Shown here: positions 11,006 through 22,469 of the stretch, in pieces | How the letters are laid out: the number at the start of each line of letters is the position of its first letter | Numbering within the stretch: the stretch's first letter is position 1 | From: Schoenoplectus triqueter | Taxonomy: Eukaryota; Streptophyta; Magnoliopsida; Poales; Cyperaceae | Reading direction: 5' to 3' | Assembly (NCBI GenBank): GCA_964058805.1 | Contig: CAXKVV010001266.1 | Span: forward strand, 1 to 46,617 | DNA: 46,617 nt | Made by a program: the position numbers and the translations under genes | The notes under the pieces: generated by a model | What the model saw: only the letters and a program-made list of their open reading frames with translations | Database searches by the model: none | Told to the model about the DNA's origin: nothing

Positions 11006-11407
11006 GGAGGGATAACTTGATAACGGGTTATTTTAATAATTTAATAATGATATCCTAAATAAATTAAAAAAAAAAAGAAATTATGAATATATATTTTTCA
11101 ACTTATAGGTCTGTATTTTGAATTTTATGTAATTTAATTATTATTTGATGATCCAACAAATATCATCAAGTTTTATATGTTATGAAATGAATGTAATGGT
11201 CTTTAATAGACCATTAAATGATAACTAAATTTTATGAAACTTAAAACACTATCAATCTATAAATTAAAAATATATCTATAAATATTTTTTAATTTATTTA
11301 GAGTATCATTGTTAAAATTGTCAAAATTTTACAGAATTTGAAAGATTGTTTTTTATCAAAAAAAAATGTCAAAACCCAAAATAACCCATTATCAAGTGAT
11401 CCCTTCC
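11006..11407. mobile_element. Mutator-like fold-back MITE
   Basis: The inverted ends are GGAGGGATAACTTGATAACGGG and the complement of AACCCATTATCAAGTGATCCCTTCC. The long AT-rich arms carry the family blocks ('AATTTTATGTAATTTAATTAT', 'AATGGTCTTTAATAGACC'). Flanks CAACATAAA and CTCAATAAA resemble each other but do not form a clean 9-bp duplication. Confidence 0.65.
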
Positions 11408-11543
11408 CTCAATAAATTCTATTAGATGTATTGCTCAAAAGCCCATCTCTCATCATAGTAGTTTGATTTTATCAATTAACCTTTTATTGGTTGTGTTGTG
11501 ATATGTGGATTGATTTGTTTCTCCGAGCTACGAGCACGCGTAG

Positions 11544-12754
11544 GGGGACAAATCAAGGAATAGCCTTGAAAGAGTGGTAATTTTGGAAGAGTAATAGAAT
11601 AGTGTATTTTTGAAAGAGTGGTAAAAGAGTGGTATTCTTGACTATTCGGAAAAGCGAAAATATCGTTTGACAGTTGTTAATTAGAATAGTTAAAATATAG
11701 ATAATTATGATACTAACAATAATGATGATGAAAATAATAGTAAAATAATAATAATAATATAATAATAAAATAATGATCATAATTATAATATAATAATAAT
11801 AATAATAATAAATAATAATTATAATTATAATATAATCATAGCTATATAATATATTATATAATATAATAATAATAATAATAAAATAATAATAGTAAGTAAT
11901 AATAATCATAATAATATAATAATTATAAAATTATAATCATAATCATAATAATATAATATAATAATAATTATAATAAATAATTATAATTATAATAATATAA
12001 TAATAATCATAATATAATAATAATAAATAACTATAATCATAATATTATAATTATCATATAACTATAATCATAATAATATAATTATAATATAATCATAATA
12101 ATATAATATAATATAACATAATAATAATAATAATAAGTAATAATAATCATAATCATAATCATAATAATATAAAAATAATAATATAACCATAATATAATAA
12201 TATAATAATAAAATTATAATCATAATCATAATAATAATAATAAATAATAATAATAATAATAATAATAATATAATAAAAAATAATAATAAATAATAATATA
12301 ATCATAATTATAATAATATAATCATAATATAATATTATAATACTAAAATCATAATTATTATAATATAATAATAATAAATAGTAATAAAATTTATCATATG
12401 ATAATAATACTAACAGTAATGTTAATATAATAATAACAATAATTATTATAATGATATAATATATAATAACAATAAATAAATAAATAATCATCATAATATT
12501 AATATAATAATAAACCATAATCATAATAATAATATAATAATAAATCATAATATAATAATATAATACAACATAATCAAATAATAATCGCTATTCCGACGAG
12601 AGCTAATCCGGTATACCACCTATAACTTGGTATACCAGATTAACACTCTTCCGCACTCTTCTACTTAGTCTAAAATTCGTTTGGCAAATTAATTTGTCGA
12701 AATAGTTATTTTATTCTAATCTTTTGCTATTCCACCAATTGCCAAATGCACCCC
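11544..12754 (-). mobile_element. Tourist/PIF-like element with AAT-rich core
   Basis: This is the same family as 3147-4378, in reverse. The left end GGGGACAAATCAAGGAATAG corresponds to the 3' end of that copy. The right end, read in reverse complement, is GGGGTGCATTTGGC. Conserved blocks include 'GAATAGTGTATTTTTGAAAG' and 'CGCTATTCCGACGAGAGC'. About 850 bp of imperfect AAT/ATA repeat fills the core. TAG (11541-11543) and TAA (12755-12757) are a probable 3-bp TSD with one change. The long Tyr/Ile-rich open frames inside are artefacts of the trinucleotide repeat. Confidence 0.75.
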
Positions 12755-12759
12755 TAACG

Positions 12760-13009
12760 CTGTGCTCCCGAGTTCTCCAATGGTGGAATGGAAAATAAAG
12801 ATGAATGATGGAAGAGAATGGAAGGTCAAAATTTTTAACCCCAAAATCGGAAGTGAACAATTTTATCAAAATAGTGTAGTAGTTGTTTCCTCATTTCCAT
12901 CGCTTAACCCTTCGTCATCCGCTACAGTAAATACTCGGGAGCAAGGTGAGATCGCTCTTTGTCTTTCTGTTCTACGCTCTCACCCTCTGTATCCAATTCG
13001 GGAGCACAC
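12760..13009. mobile_element. Terminal-inverted-repeat MITE abutting the Tourist-like element
   Basis: It begins CTGTGCTCCCGAGTTC and ends with the complement of TGTGCTCCCGAATTGG, so TGTGCTCCCGA is perfectly inverted. Flanks CCCTAACG (12752-12759) and CCCTAATG (13010-13017) form an 8-bp duplication with one mismatch, suggesting hAT-type insertion. The left duplication overlaps the last bases and TSD of the neighbouring Tourist-like element, so this MITE probably landed at its edge. Confidence 0.6.
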
Positions 13010-13190
13010 CCTAATGAACATATAATATTTTTCAAAAGCCAAGCCAAGCCAAGCCCCTTCTATCTTGCAAATATTTTGATAGGCACAAGTGCTGTGAGAT
13101 TTCGGACATCATCGCCATTATCAACGACAATATATAGAATGTAAAAACAGTAAGGTATATCATCAACTGTAAATAATAAATGGTGATAAA

Positions 13191-13703
13191 AGTAAAATAG
13201 CGTGAGCTCAAACTCATGAATTTTTTTTTATGAGCTTAATTTAAAATATATTAATTCATCTTTTAATTTTAATTGATCATATTTATTAAATTTTTCATAT
13301 GAAAACCTTATGAGATATAAAAATTTGAGGTGTTTCAAATTTTTTAGTCATTATTTTTAACTTTTGAAAATGATATACAAACATTAATTTTTTATTATTT
13401 TTAGAGCCCATTTTTTTAAAAAAAAACAGTGCCTTAGAAAACTCGAAACAAAAAACAACTCTAAAAAAATAATTTTTAAAAAATCGGCTCTATAAATAAT
13501 AACAAAAATTAAATGTTTATATGCATTTTTAAAATTGAAAATAGTGATTTAGAAATTTTGAAACAACTTAAATTTTTGTATCCCATAATTTTTTATTATA
13601 AAGAATTAAATGAATATGATAATTAATATTTAGAAATAATTTGATGTATTTTTAAGTTAAATTTATAAAAAGATCTTTGTGAGTTTCATGCTATCTTTTA
13701 CTC
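13191..13703. mobile_element. Fold-back MITE with exact 10-bp flanking repeat
   Basis: The two halves are largely complementary over about 200 bp each. Matching blocks include 'AGTAAAATAGCGTGAG' with 'CATGCTATCTTTTACT', and 'GATATAAAAATTTGAGGTG' with 'AACTTAAATTTTTGTATCCC'. TGGTGATAAA occurs at 13181-13190 and again at 13704-13713, consistent with a 9- to 10-bp target duplication of Mutator-like type. The interior has no open frame of note. Confidence 0.7.
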
Positions 13704-14098
13704 TGGTGATAAAAAGTATATAACTTTCTTAAAATTTCATTTGATATAAGTGAATGATCGGTCTAATGGTCAAATATTTGGGTCGTATTTTAAAGAGTGG
13801 GGATTCAAATCATATGTACGTCTTTTTTGTTTAAAAGAATTAAAATCAGCACTTACCATGCTTATCTAAAAGAACTTTTCAGAAGTTTCATTTGATGTTT
13901 ATCGTATCTCATAGAGGCACCAAAAAAGGGTATTGTTTATTAATTATTTAAATGCTAATAGGGATTAGATTCTGTCATAATAACCCATACCAAAAGTGAG
14001 ACGTGTCCTTTTCCAAAAGTAAAAGGACAAAAAAGGAACGGGAAATGCAAATAGGTCTATTCTTTATTACCTCGATAATCAATGTAGACACATATAGC

Positions 14099-14354
14099 CA
14101 GAGGTGGCAATCGGGCGGGTCGGGTTCGGGTTCGGGTTCGGGTCGGACGGGTCGGGTCGGGTTAATTTACATATTGTATTTTTTTCAGATCGTTGATATA
14201 TTTCGATTGCATTGAATGTCATTTGATCTCGGGTCAGGTCGGGTTTGAGTCGGATCGGGTCAGTTTGACTTTCTTAAAAAATCGGATCAGATCGAGTTTG
14301 AGTCCGGACGGATCGAACGGATTTGTCGGGTCGGGTCGAGTTCTGCCACCTCTA
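14099..14354. mobile_element. hAT-like MITE with exact 8-bp TSD
   Basis: The 256-bp element starts CAGAGGTGGCAATCGG and ends TTCTGCCACCTCTA, with AGAGGTGGCA perfectly inverted. CATATAGC flanks it exactly on both sides (14091-14098, 14355-14362), an 8-bp duplication as expected for hAT transposition. The interior is rich in GGGTCGGGTT-type motifs and is far more GC-rich than its surroundings. It encodes nothing. Confidence 0.9.
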
Positions 14355-14362
14355 CATATAGC

Positions 14363-15105
14363 GTCCTTTAATGTAACCTTCTTTTGAAACACTAATGATA
14401 TTTTTTGAAATAACAATCTCAACGTACTGTTCATTTTATTTTTATTTTTTTGTAAAGGCATGTAACAGATTCTTATCTTCTTCAACGTTCTACCACTTTC
14501 AGGAAACTGTAATTTCGTATATATATTTATTTTATCAAAATTTTGGTATTAAGCTAGTCTCCAAAATCCCTTAATAGATCTGGAATTTCTTAGCGCGCCG
14601 AAACCTTTTTTAACACATGAAGGGAAAGAGTCCATTTATTTTACATTAACCCTCGGGAAAATTAACCTTTTGTCTTAAGCTTGTCTATCAAATATCATTT
14701 TTTTTAATATCTGCATATAAATCATGCATATATTAGTGCAATACAGTGATGAATTAACATGTCAAGACAAAATCTATGCTGACGTTCAAATTACAACTTA
14801 TAGAGATTTGGGACTAATACACCCTATAAATTCAGGTCCATTAACCCTTCATTCATTTTTTTTTAAATTGAGCATACAGTGTAGTGTTTTCTTCAAAACC
14901 AAATATAAAAAAATGGAAAAAAATTATCCTCGTATTTCAATTTAAAGATATTTACTATGAGTCTAACACTTCAGAAAAAAAAAAGTAACGACACAATCGA
15001 TGATTACATCACCTACTTCCATTTTTTAAAAGAAAAAAAAAAGAAACTTTCAACAACTATGTGCTATCAGGAATAGTCTTACCTTCCAGGCTCCAGCCTG
15101 AGGAA
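14363..15105. other. Intergenic upstream of the reticulon gene, nothing recognised
   Basis: This is AT-rich, with poly-T and poly-A runs. A 73-codon open frame at 14724-14945 shows no family motif. Promoter elements for the gene downstream could lie here, since the MITE at 15115 separates it from the start codon. Confidence 0.4.
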
Positions 15106-15114
15106 GTTGAAATT

Positions 15115-15605
15115 GGGTAAATTGTGTTAGAAGTCATTTAATTTTATATGAAATTTATATTTAGTTATTAAGTTTTAATTATTTATTTTTAGTCACTAAA
15201 TTTTAATATATATATATATATATTTGATTTTAGTTATTTATTATATTTTTCATTCAACATCTAACTATACTGATATCACATCCTATGTAGATTTATATTT
15301 TATAATTATATTACAATAAAATTTATTATTCAAATCTGATATATACAATTATACTTCTAGCGATAAATAAATATTTTCTTCTATTTTCTTATCTAATTTA
15401 GTTATTCATTAAAGTTATTAATTTTTATTAGTAATGTTATATATTTCATATCGGATGTCATATCGGCATTGTTAAGGATTTAATTAAAAAATAATAGAGT
15501 TATTAAAATAAATATATATTGAAGTTGTTAAAATAAAATAATTTAAAATTCAATGAATTTCGTAATGAAATTGATTAAGCATTTAAGCTCCTATGAAATT
15601 TACCC
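15115..15605. mobile_element. Mutator-like MITE just upstream of the reticulon gene, exact 9-bp TSD
   Basis: The inverted ends are GGGTAAATTGTG and TGAAATTTACCC, with subterminal 'TTTAATTTTATATGAAATTT' echoed at the right ('TTAAGCTCCTATGAAATTT'). GTTGAAATT flanks both sides exactly (15106-15114, 15606-15614). The 491-bp body is non-coding and AT-rich. The right flank lies only 81 bp upstream of the start codon at 15696, so the insertion is in the 5' UTR or core promoter. Confidence 0.85.
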
Positions 15606-15695
15606 GTTGAAATTTGAAAAGCAATTGGGCTGGTAGTCAGAGATTCCTACTCTTTCAACTCTTGGTCCTGTTCGGCGTAGCAAAGGCGATCGGAG

Positions 15696-17264
15696 ATGGA
15701 GGAAAACTGCGGGCTGAGTACGGGCGCCGGATGCAGCGGAGTGAGGTGGAGCGTGGTGGTTGTGTGTGGGAGCCTGGTGTACTATCACTGTGGCTGGAGA
15801 GGTGCGAATCTGCTATCGCTTTTCGCTGATGTGTTGATCGTGCTTCTCTGCTCCCTCTCCATTCTTGGCCTTCTATTTCGCAATCTCAACATCTCGTATG
15901 TTTCTCTGATCCGATCCGCTTAATTTGTTCTATTGTCGTTGTGTATCGATAGGGTATTTGATTACAGAATTGGGGTGGAGCAACGAACTCTGGACTTTGC
16001 CTCCTCGTTTGCTGTATCTTGATTTGGGGGTCAATGTGAACTTGTTTACCCTCAGGCTTCTATTATACAGGATGAAACCGAGAACAAATAATTCTGGTAT
16101 ACTTCATCTGTACAAGACCTGACTGATACAATAACACACTCCAAGATTTCTCCAGCTCCATCATGCCATATGTGAAAGGGTTTGGGACCCAATGACAATG
16201 AGTTTAACTTGAAATCTTTCTGATATTTTGCATATGAAGTAAAAATTAAACAAAAAAAAAAGAGGGATTCCAAAATAGAATAGGGTTTTGTGGAAATGTT
16301 TTTTCCTTGTGTATACAAGTTTCATCAAAGACCTAACATGGACATTATGAATTTGAGGTTGTTCAGTGACCAGTAAAACTTGCATTAAATATATCATTTT
16401 TCATGTACAAGGTAACATATTATATAGATTATATACCAAGCGTCAATTTTCAATATTTTAGTAACTTCTGTGAACTCACTGGGACTATATTAGCACTCAA
16501 TCTGACAAAAAAATATTCAAATATATTCTGTTAAGTTGTATAATTATTGCGGTATTAGTTAAAATTGGTGAAATTGTAGGGTCCCAGTGGATCCTTTAGA
16601 GTGGCAGTTATCTCAAGACACAGCAAATAGCATAATTGCAAGCTTGGCAAATACAGTTGGAGCAACAGAATCTGTATTACGAGTTGCTGCGACTGGGCAT
16701 GACAAGCGTCTATTCTTCAAAGTAACTCCTCTCGTTTTTTATTTCTTTTGGATTTCTGATCTTCTTGAGGTAGTATATTTTAAATATTTTATTATATTGA
16801 TAGGTGGTAGTTTTCTTGTACTTGCTATCCGCCATGGGAAGAGTTGCTTCTGGTGCTACAATTGCTTATGCTGGTAATTAATTGCACAATTCCCCCCTTT
16901 CTGTGTGATTCTGCATTAGTTCATTTCAATTCTTTTGCTTCTAGCAATTTTGCTACCTAAAATGATGGTTCCTTCCCTCATTGTCTTGTTTGGATCATGC
17001 ATAGGGCACATTACGGCCTGTTACAAAGATGATAACAGTTGTATCTGTGCTGGTGATTTTGAACTCAAAGCTGAATACTTTGTGTACTATATCATACCAA
17101 ATGAATTTGAAAGGACTTTCCAGAAATATCGTTTGATTGATCTTGTTGGATTTTGAATAGGGCTATGTGTTTTTTGCATTTACGAAGTTGTAAAGAACTC
17201 TCGAGCAATCAACAGTATAGCAGGAAGAATTGAATCTTCTGGTGGAACCCAGGATACTGCTTGA
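15696..17264 (+). CDS. Reticulon-like protein, RTNLB22/23-like
   Basis: Four coding exons join in frame: 15696-15895, 16580-16721, 16804-16873 and 17161-17264, giving 171 aa. All introns are GT-AG. The protein is a short plant reticulon that would sit in the endoplasmic reticulum and bend tubular membrane. Two hydrophobic hairpins are visible. The first is at about residues 17-62 (VRWSVVVVCGSLVYYH, then LLSLFADVLIVLLCSLSILG). The second is at about 115-147 (VVVFLYLLSAMGRVASG, then TIAYAGLCVFCIYEVV). Between them is a hydrophilic segment (VPVDPLEWQLSQDTANSII, then AATGHDKRLF). Length and layout fit the small RTNLB22/23 group, which has little outside the reticulon domain. ATG at 15696 is the natural start. 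A Mutator-like MITE ends 91 bp upstream. Family is fairly sure; the exact paralogue is not. Confidence 0.88.
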
Positions 17265-17269
17265 ATAAA
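17264..17269 (+). promoter_or_regulatory. Polyadenylation-like signal AATAAA
   Basis: AATAAA overlaps the last base of the reticulon stop codon. It is close to the coding end, so the true poly(A) signal may be a later AT-rich element. Confidence 0.35.
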
Positions 17270-18042
17270 TTTGTGTTCTACAATTTTCTCTGATGTATTA
17301 AGGGCGTGACCCTTCTTCCTTCTCAAAAAAAAAAAACTCTGATTTTTGTAGCTAAGTTGGAGATCAAAGAAAATAATAGGGTGCATGTAAAAAGCTGAAT
17401 ACTTCTAACTAATCAGTTGATTCTGTAAATGATTATACATTGTGCATATTTTGGGAATGCTTCAAGGTGCTTAATCATTTTGTCCTCTTTTGTTCGATTA
17501 TTTTTTAATCATTGCAGTATATCTAACCTCTGTACTTGGTTATCTATCTAGTATTTTTGGTAATCCATGCTGTTCAGCATCAAATATTAAGAAAAAATAA
17601 TACTTGTCTGTATTTTTTTTTTATTCTTATGCCTGAGAGAGAGGCATCGGGTCGGAGAGTCTGATAAATGGCTTTCTAAGAACCTGCCCAAAAAACTAAA
17701 TTGAGAAATGAAATGAAACGAAATAAGTGGCATTGTAAGGAATCAGAATGCCTAGATAGCTAGATCGAACATTTTAGTATTTAGGTTTTCAAATTGTGTG
17801 CAATTGTTATCCAACTGTTAGCAGGCCAAGAAAGGAGACAATCAGCGCACTATGTAGTCTGTTTTGGTTTTTATTTCAGTTATCTAAACTGTATTATTTA
17901 ATTACTAGCCTCTTTTGGAATCTAGCATGAGTTATTTTTCCTTTTTCACTCCTAAGATATCTTTGCAAACTGAGGAAAACATGGGCAATTGCATGACCTT
18001 TTTTTTACAATTAGTACACTAGGATAAAACTTGTACATTCAT
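17270..18042. other. Interval between the convergent reticulon gene and HKT pseudogene
   Basis: This holds the reticulon 3' UTR and downstream AT-rich sequence with poly-A and poly-T runs. The two genes converge here. No further gene is seen. Confidence 0.4.
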
Positions 18043-21000
18043 TCAATTTTGTATTACATGATTGGGTTTCAAAACCATGGTGTTTCCTAAAACAAGATGA
18101 TAAGATCTCATGGAACTAATGAAGTCTTGCTTCTTGCATCTCAAATTCCATGCTTTTCCACCTCTCAGAGTGTATATTTTTAGCCCTCCTACAAGCATAA
18201 CAACTATGAGCACTACTTTCCTTGAAGTGCTCCATTGACCTGCAAAACTGGTCCATGAATCCTGACAGGCACCGTCCTCTGACAGCCGTCTGCTACAACT
18301 ATAGCCCATGGAGTATCACACATTCCCATATGCACTGCACAATTAATGTTAAAGCTTTAGTTATATTAGAAAAATCATAGTGCAAAAGAAACTATAACAA
18401 AAGAAAATCAAGAAAGAAGTTTTAGTTGTTTCCATTGTTAATAGTAAAGTATAATATTCTTTCGCCGCAGCCTGATACAACTATACGCTCAATTCTAGTG
18501 CAGCTTCTGTCTCACCGGATACTGATATGTCCCCAATCTGGAACAAATTTGCTTGTTGTGATCAATTTAACTATACACTTGAGAATATAATGCTTTGCAT
18601 AATTAGCTGCTATGACAACTAAGATTAGGAAAAAAAACTCACCTAACTACAAAAACTATGCTAAATATTTTGAAGTTGAGAGGATCCTGGGAGATTTTAT
18701 CCCTTTCGGTGATGCAAATGATCATAACGAATATGGCCAAGTAGGAGAGCTGTGAAAAATTAGAAATCTTGAAAATGCTCGTGTAGAATATTCAGCTCTA
18801 GTATTAATTCTTTCATCCTTAAACGGCATGAATGTCGTGTACGGAGGAAGGTACTTGAAATTTATCTGCAAATATCAGAATACTGTATTACTTGCCCGTG
18901 CGTTGCTATAATGATACCTTTCAGAAATATTAAAAATTCATATCTTCATGTGATAGGTGCCCATTTTATATAATATTTGCACAAGATTTAACATAATAAT
19001 TCACTCAATTTATTTGAATCATGCTTATTTTAGCCTGTGTTTTATTTCTAGAACTTGTTACTGCCGTATTTCTTGGTTTTTGTAATTTCCAGAAAATTTC
19101 TGGAGGAATCAGAACAGAATTCGGCTCTGCCAAGACTCTCAGCGAGACCCTTGGCAGAGAGCAGTTATCAGACGCGAATTGAGCAAGGAAACAACTGTAC
19201 ACGCGAAGGAAAATCTAGAGATCTCATCTATGATTTAGCAGGGATTAAATGCAGTTAATGAGAGAAATAGGAAAGAGATTTACCTCTTGGTTGGAAAGAG
19301 GAGGTGAGAGAGAGAATGAATTACTGAAATTTAGGGAGTAAATCTAGGGGATTCCATAAGAGGTAAACCAAAAAAGGAAATGGGCTGTGTGGAAACAAAA
19401 GGAAAGGTGGGGGGATTCTCTCTGCTCTCTCTCTCATTGTCGGCTCTAGAGGGTGCGGTTTTGGACAGGGGCAGAGGAAGACTTCGGACCAGAGGGAGGT
19501 GGAGAGATTGGAGAGTCTTGATTCCAATTGGGTTTTATTGTTTTTCTCTCTTTAACTCTCATTTATTCCCTGTGATGGATTCAAAACTGAACCGTTGTAT
19601 TCTTAAAGCCATGCTTGGCTAAACAAATTTTCTTGGGATTAGACATGTAACAAAGTACTATGTTGTTGGTTTAATTTAATTGGCATTATTACTTTTATTT
19701 GATCTTTGTTTGTCTTGTGAATTGAATTGTTAAACTACTTGTATGATATGAGTTGATTTAATTGCAAATACCGATTAACGAATGGCCACGTTAGATCGGT
19801 AACAAGAAAAATGGTATAACTTAGTCACACAAATGGTTTAAACTTAGGACTTGAATTGTTAGATCGAAAGATAATAATTTGAGACCCGATAACATAAGAC
19901 AACGTAGGAATAGGTGAAGGACCGAAAGGAGAAACCCGTTTCTAATGGGGACACTTAAATTTATTTGAATGATTTATTGAAGTACCGAAAGGAGAAAGTA
20001 AATTACTAAAATATGTTTAGGCTAATCATGAAACTTAATGGACTTAGTTTAGGAGAATGCGCCGCGAAAGCGGATGTTTAAGTAAATTGAGTACGGTACG
20101 AAGCCACGACAGTAGATAAATACTACCATTGGATTAGAAACCCACAAAGAAAATATAAGAGTGTAACATCAATTAAATAAATACCAACAACCTCTAGTAA
20201 TTTGTATGCCGAAATCCCAGGAATACCAAAAATATTCAATTTCTCGTATTTTATCTTTTCAATTAAGTCAATCTTAGAATTTAGTCTTTTATTTTCTGAA
20301 AATCTGAAAATTGATTGCTTAGCTAATTAAAAGAAATAAATTTGGTATTTAAATCTCGTTCCTTGTGGATTCGACACCCGACAATATACTTAACGGTAGG
20401 TTGTGCGCTTGCAACCCGTCATTTAGTATCATTTTTAGGGTATTTATTAGCACTTGTGAAAACACGTCATCATGTGAAAAATAAAAAAATAAAAATAATT
20501 TAGTAATTAATATAAATTTCAATCATGAATACATAATTAATGTAAAATAAATATAAATTGAGAGGAAAGTTAACATTCAGCGCTTAACGAAAGTTAAAAT
20601 TCATAATTGATGGTAATTTAAGAAAAAATAAATAAAATAAAATAATTGTACTCCTAAATTACGTAGTATTTCGTATAACAAGCAAAATTGAGAGAAAATT
20701 CGAACTTCAACACATGATCATAGAGATAGTAACATTATTTGATGAATAACTCAATCCGATGAGTGATATTAGTTCTAAAAATTTAACAAAAAATTTAAAC
20801 CGTTGCAGAATCAGAACACATACGTGCTTAATAAGGAATAAAGATAGAAAAAAAATAAAATTAGGAATTATAAATGAGATAAATTTCAGACTTTGTTGAA
20901 TTATGTTAATGGTAGAATAACAGCATAATTATTTGCTCAGATTTTGTCGAATACTAAAAGAAATTGTTAGTCCAGCAAATTATTGATTTCTCAAAAGGAG

Positions 21001-22256
21001 ATTCCCTCACCAAAATTCTCTAAATTATTGGTCAACTATTTTCCAGCCGTAGTGAGTATCAACCATTGCCATCCTCAGTAGTCACCTCCTATTTATGAGA
21101 ACTACCGACCTTAGAATGGAATTAAGAAGACACACTGAAACTTGATTAAAACTTCCCTACCCAGTACCAACCATTTGTAATTAATTAAAATTGACAAATA
21201 CAAGTCAATTAACAACAGATGATAGTCAATTCAGAACAATCTAATATTATTGTATTTAGGGAAATGATTGGTGCTACCAAGCATCACATATATATGCATA
21301 AATCACTAAGACCGCATTATTTTGTTTTTATTCAAATCAGTATAACTCTTCTGATATAAACCAATTTTTTTTTGTTAGATAACTAGTAACTACACTTTCT
21401 TCCAAATGGTACCGTGTTAAAGAGAACGTACTCACATGATGAACACAAAGAGAACCATAATAACATGTGTAAGTGTTGACAAATCCATAGTGGATTCACC
21501 AGTGTGCGTTGCGTTAACCGCCAAAACAAATAATTTATCAACTTCTCAAACAAACCCAACCCTTCTGACGCCACATTCCTCCATTCGAGTGCACAAATTG
21601 CCACAAATTGCACTAGCAATATTCCTAAAACTGTTAAGACCAACATCAGAGAATGCAACCCAGGGAATAGGTGGTCATAACCGAATTGCTCCACATCGCT
21701 CAAAATGTACTCGAACATTCTTTTTGGTTATCCTTTTGAGAAGACACGAAACTGACCTTAGAGCTGGAGGGTACATGGCACCACCAAGTAGCGATTGTGG
21801 CATAACTAGGAGCAATAATCCTAGGTGTTTTCTGAACAAAATCATGCTCTCATTTGTAGGTTAAGAAGCCACAATTTGATAAGGAAGAGACTGGTAAATA
21901 CGGAAAATGTGATTATGTTTAGATCTTTATCTCTTAGAATCCTTCTTGCATCTGAAACTGAGAAGAAATAGGCCGCCATTGCAACAGTTCCCCCAATATG
22001 CATCACTAGGAGATACCCAAGCACGACATATGATAAGTAGACTATTACAGTGCATTTCGTTTCCTTAATCCTTACTGATATATCAGATTGAATATCATCA
22101 TCAGAAACCACAATTGTGGTCACTGAATTCGGCTTGAGCTCCATCCCAATTGGGTGCACCAAATCAGCTAGACTTTGTTCCATGAGAAAATTTTCATGCT
22201 TTAAATTTAGCCTCTTCAACTGGAGGCCAAGTAAAGAGATGAAACCCTCTCCGCCT
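18043..22256 (-). pseudogene. HKT-type Na+/K+ transporter pseudogene
   Basis: Three exons of an HKT (Trk/Ktr-like) plasma-membrane Na+/K+ transporter are readable: 22256-21436, 18865-18643 and 18334-18043. The splice sites are still GT-AG and the phases agree (AT|A, AG|T). Hallmarks in order are GGEGFISLLGLQLKR, VVLGYLLVMHIGGT, FSVFT then SNCGF (third pore loop), PTNESM, LLLLVMPQSLLGGAMYPPAL, GYDHLFPGLHSLMLVLTV, YLPPYTTFMPF, QLSYLAIFVMIICITERD, SAYGNV (fourth pore loop), GYSCSRRL and GGKAW. The first pore domain and N-terminus are missing or unrecognisable. Damage comprises frameshifts near 21891 and 21866 (pore loop), about 21720, about 21522 and about 18750. There is a TGA at 18316-18318 where the family has Gly after SAYGNV. 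The normal C-terminus is overrun by about 30 residues. Intron 1 holds a solo LTR. It cannot make a working transporter. Confidence 0.9.
18951..20469. mobile_element. Solo LTR in intron 1 of the HKT pseudogene, 5-bp TSD TCATG
   Basis: The 1519-bp element starts TGATAGGTGCCC and ends AAAACACGTCA (TGA...TCA ends). TCATG flanks it exactly on both sides (18946-18950, 20470-20474). It contains no gag-pol sequence and no second LTR, as expected after recombination between LTRs. Near its end is 'CCTTGTGGATTCGACACCC' and internally 'GACCGAAAGGAGAAACCCG'. Similar motifs occur in the solo LTR at 38153-39512 ('CCCTGTGGATTCGATACC', 'CCCGAGAGGGACA'). That suggests related LTR families, probably Ty3/Gypsy of the Tat/Athila kind (inference). 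Confidence 0.85.
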
Positions 22257-22469
22257 AGTACAATAAGATGTTAGCGCGAACACGCTCTAAACAGAATAAT
22301 CATCAATACAAAAAAAAATCTCACGCTCAAGTAGTATCACGTTTATTAAAATAAGAGTTAGCGAGATGAGGATCAGAAGAGGCCGTTGTATGGCCTCCCC
22401 AACGGATCTAAGATTTCTGTTAGAAAGAAAGACAATAAAAACTGCTAGAAACTTGAAATAATTATATTC

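Noticed and set aside
16935..17156. Separate 73-codon + strand frame
   Set aside because: It lies in the last intron of the reticulon gene and includes no conserved residues of the family.
19380..19622. 80-codon + strand frame and its antisense counterpart
   Set aside because: Both lie inside the solo LTR in HKT intron 1, and neither resembles a retroelement protein.
21436..21864. 142-codon + strand open frame
   Set aside because: It is antisense to exon 1 of the HKT pseudogene, whose - strand reading matches the family. The + frame has no resemblance to anything.
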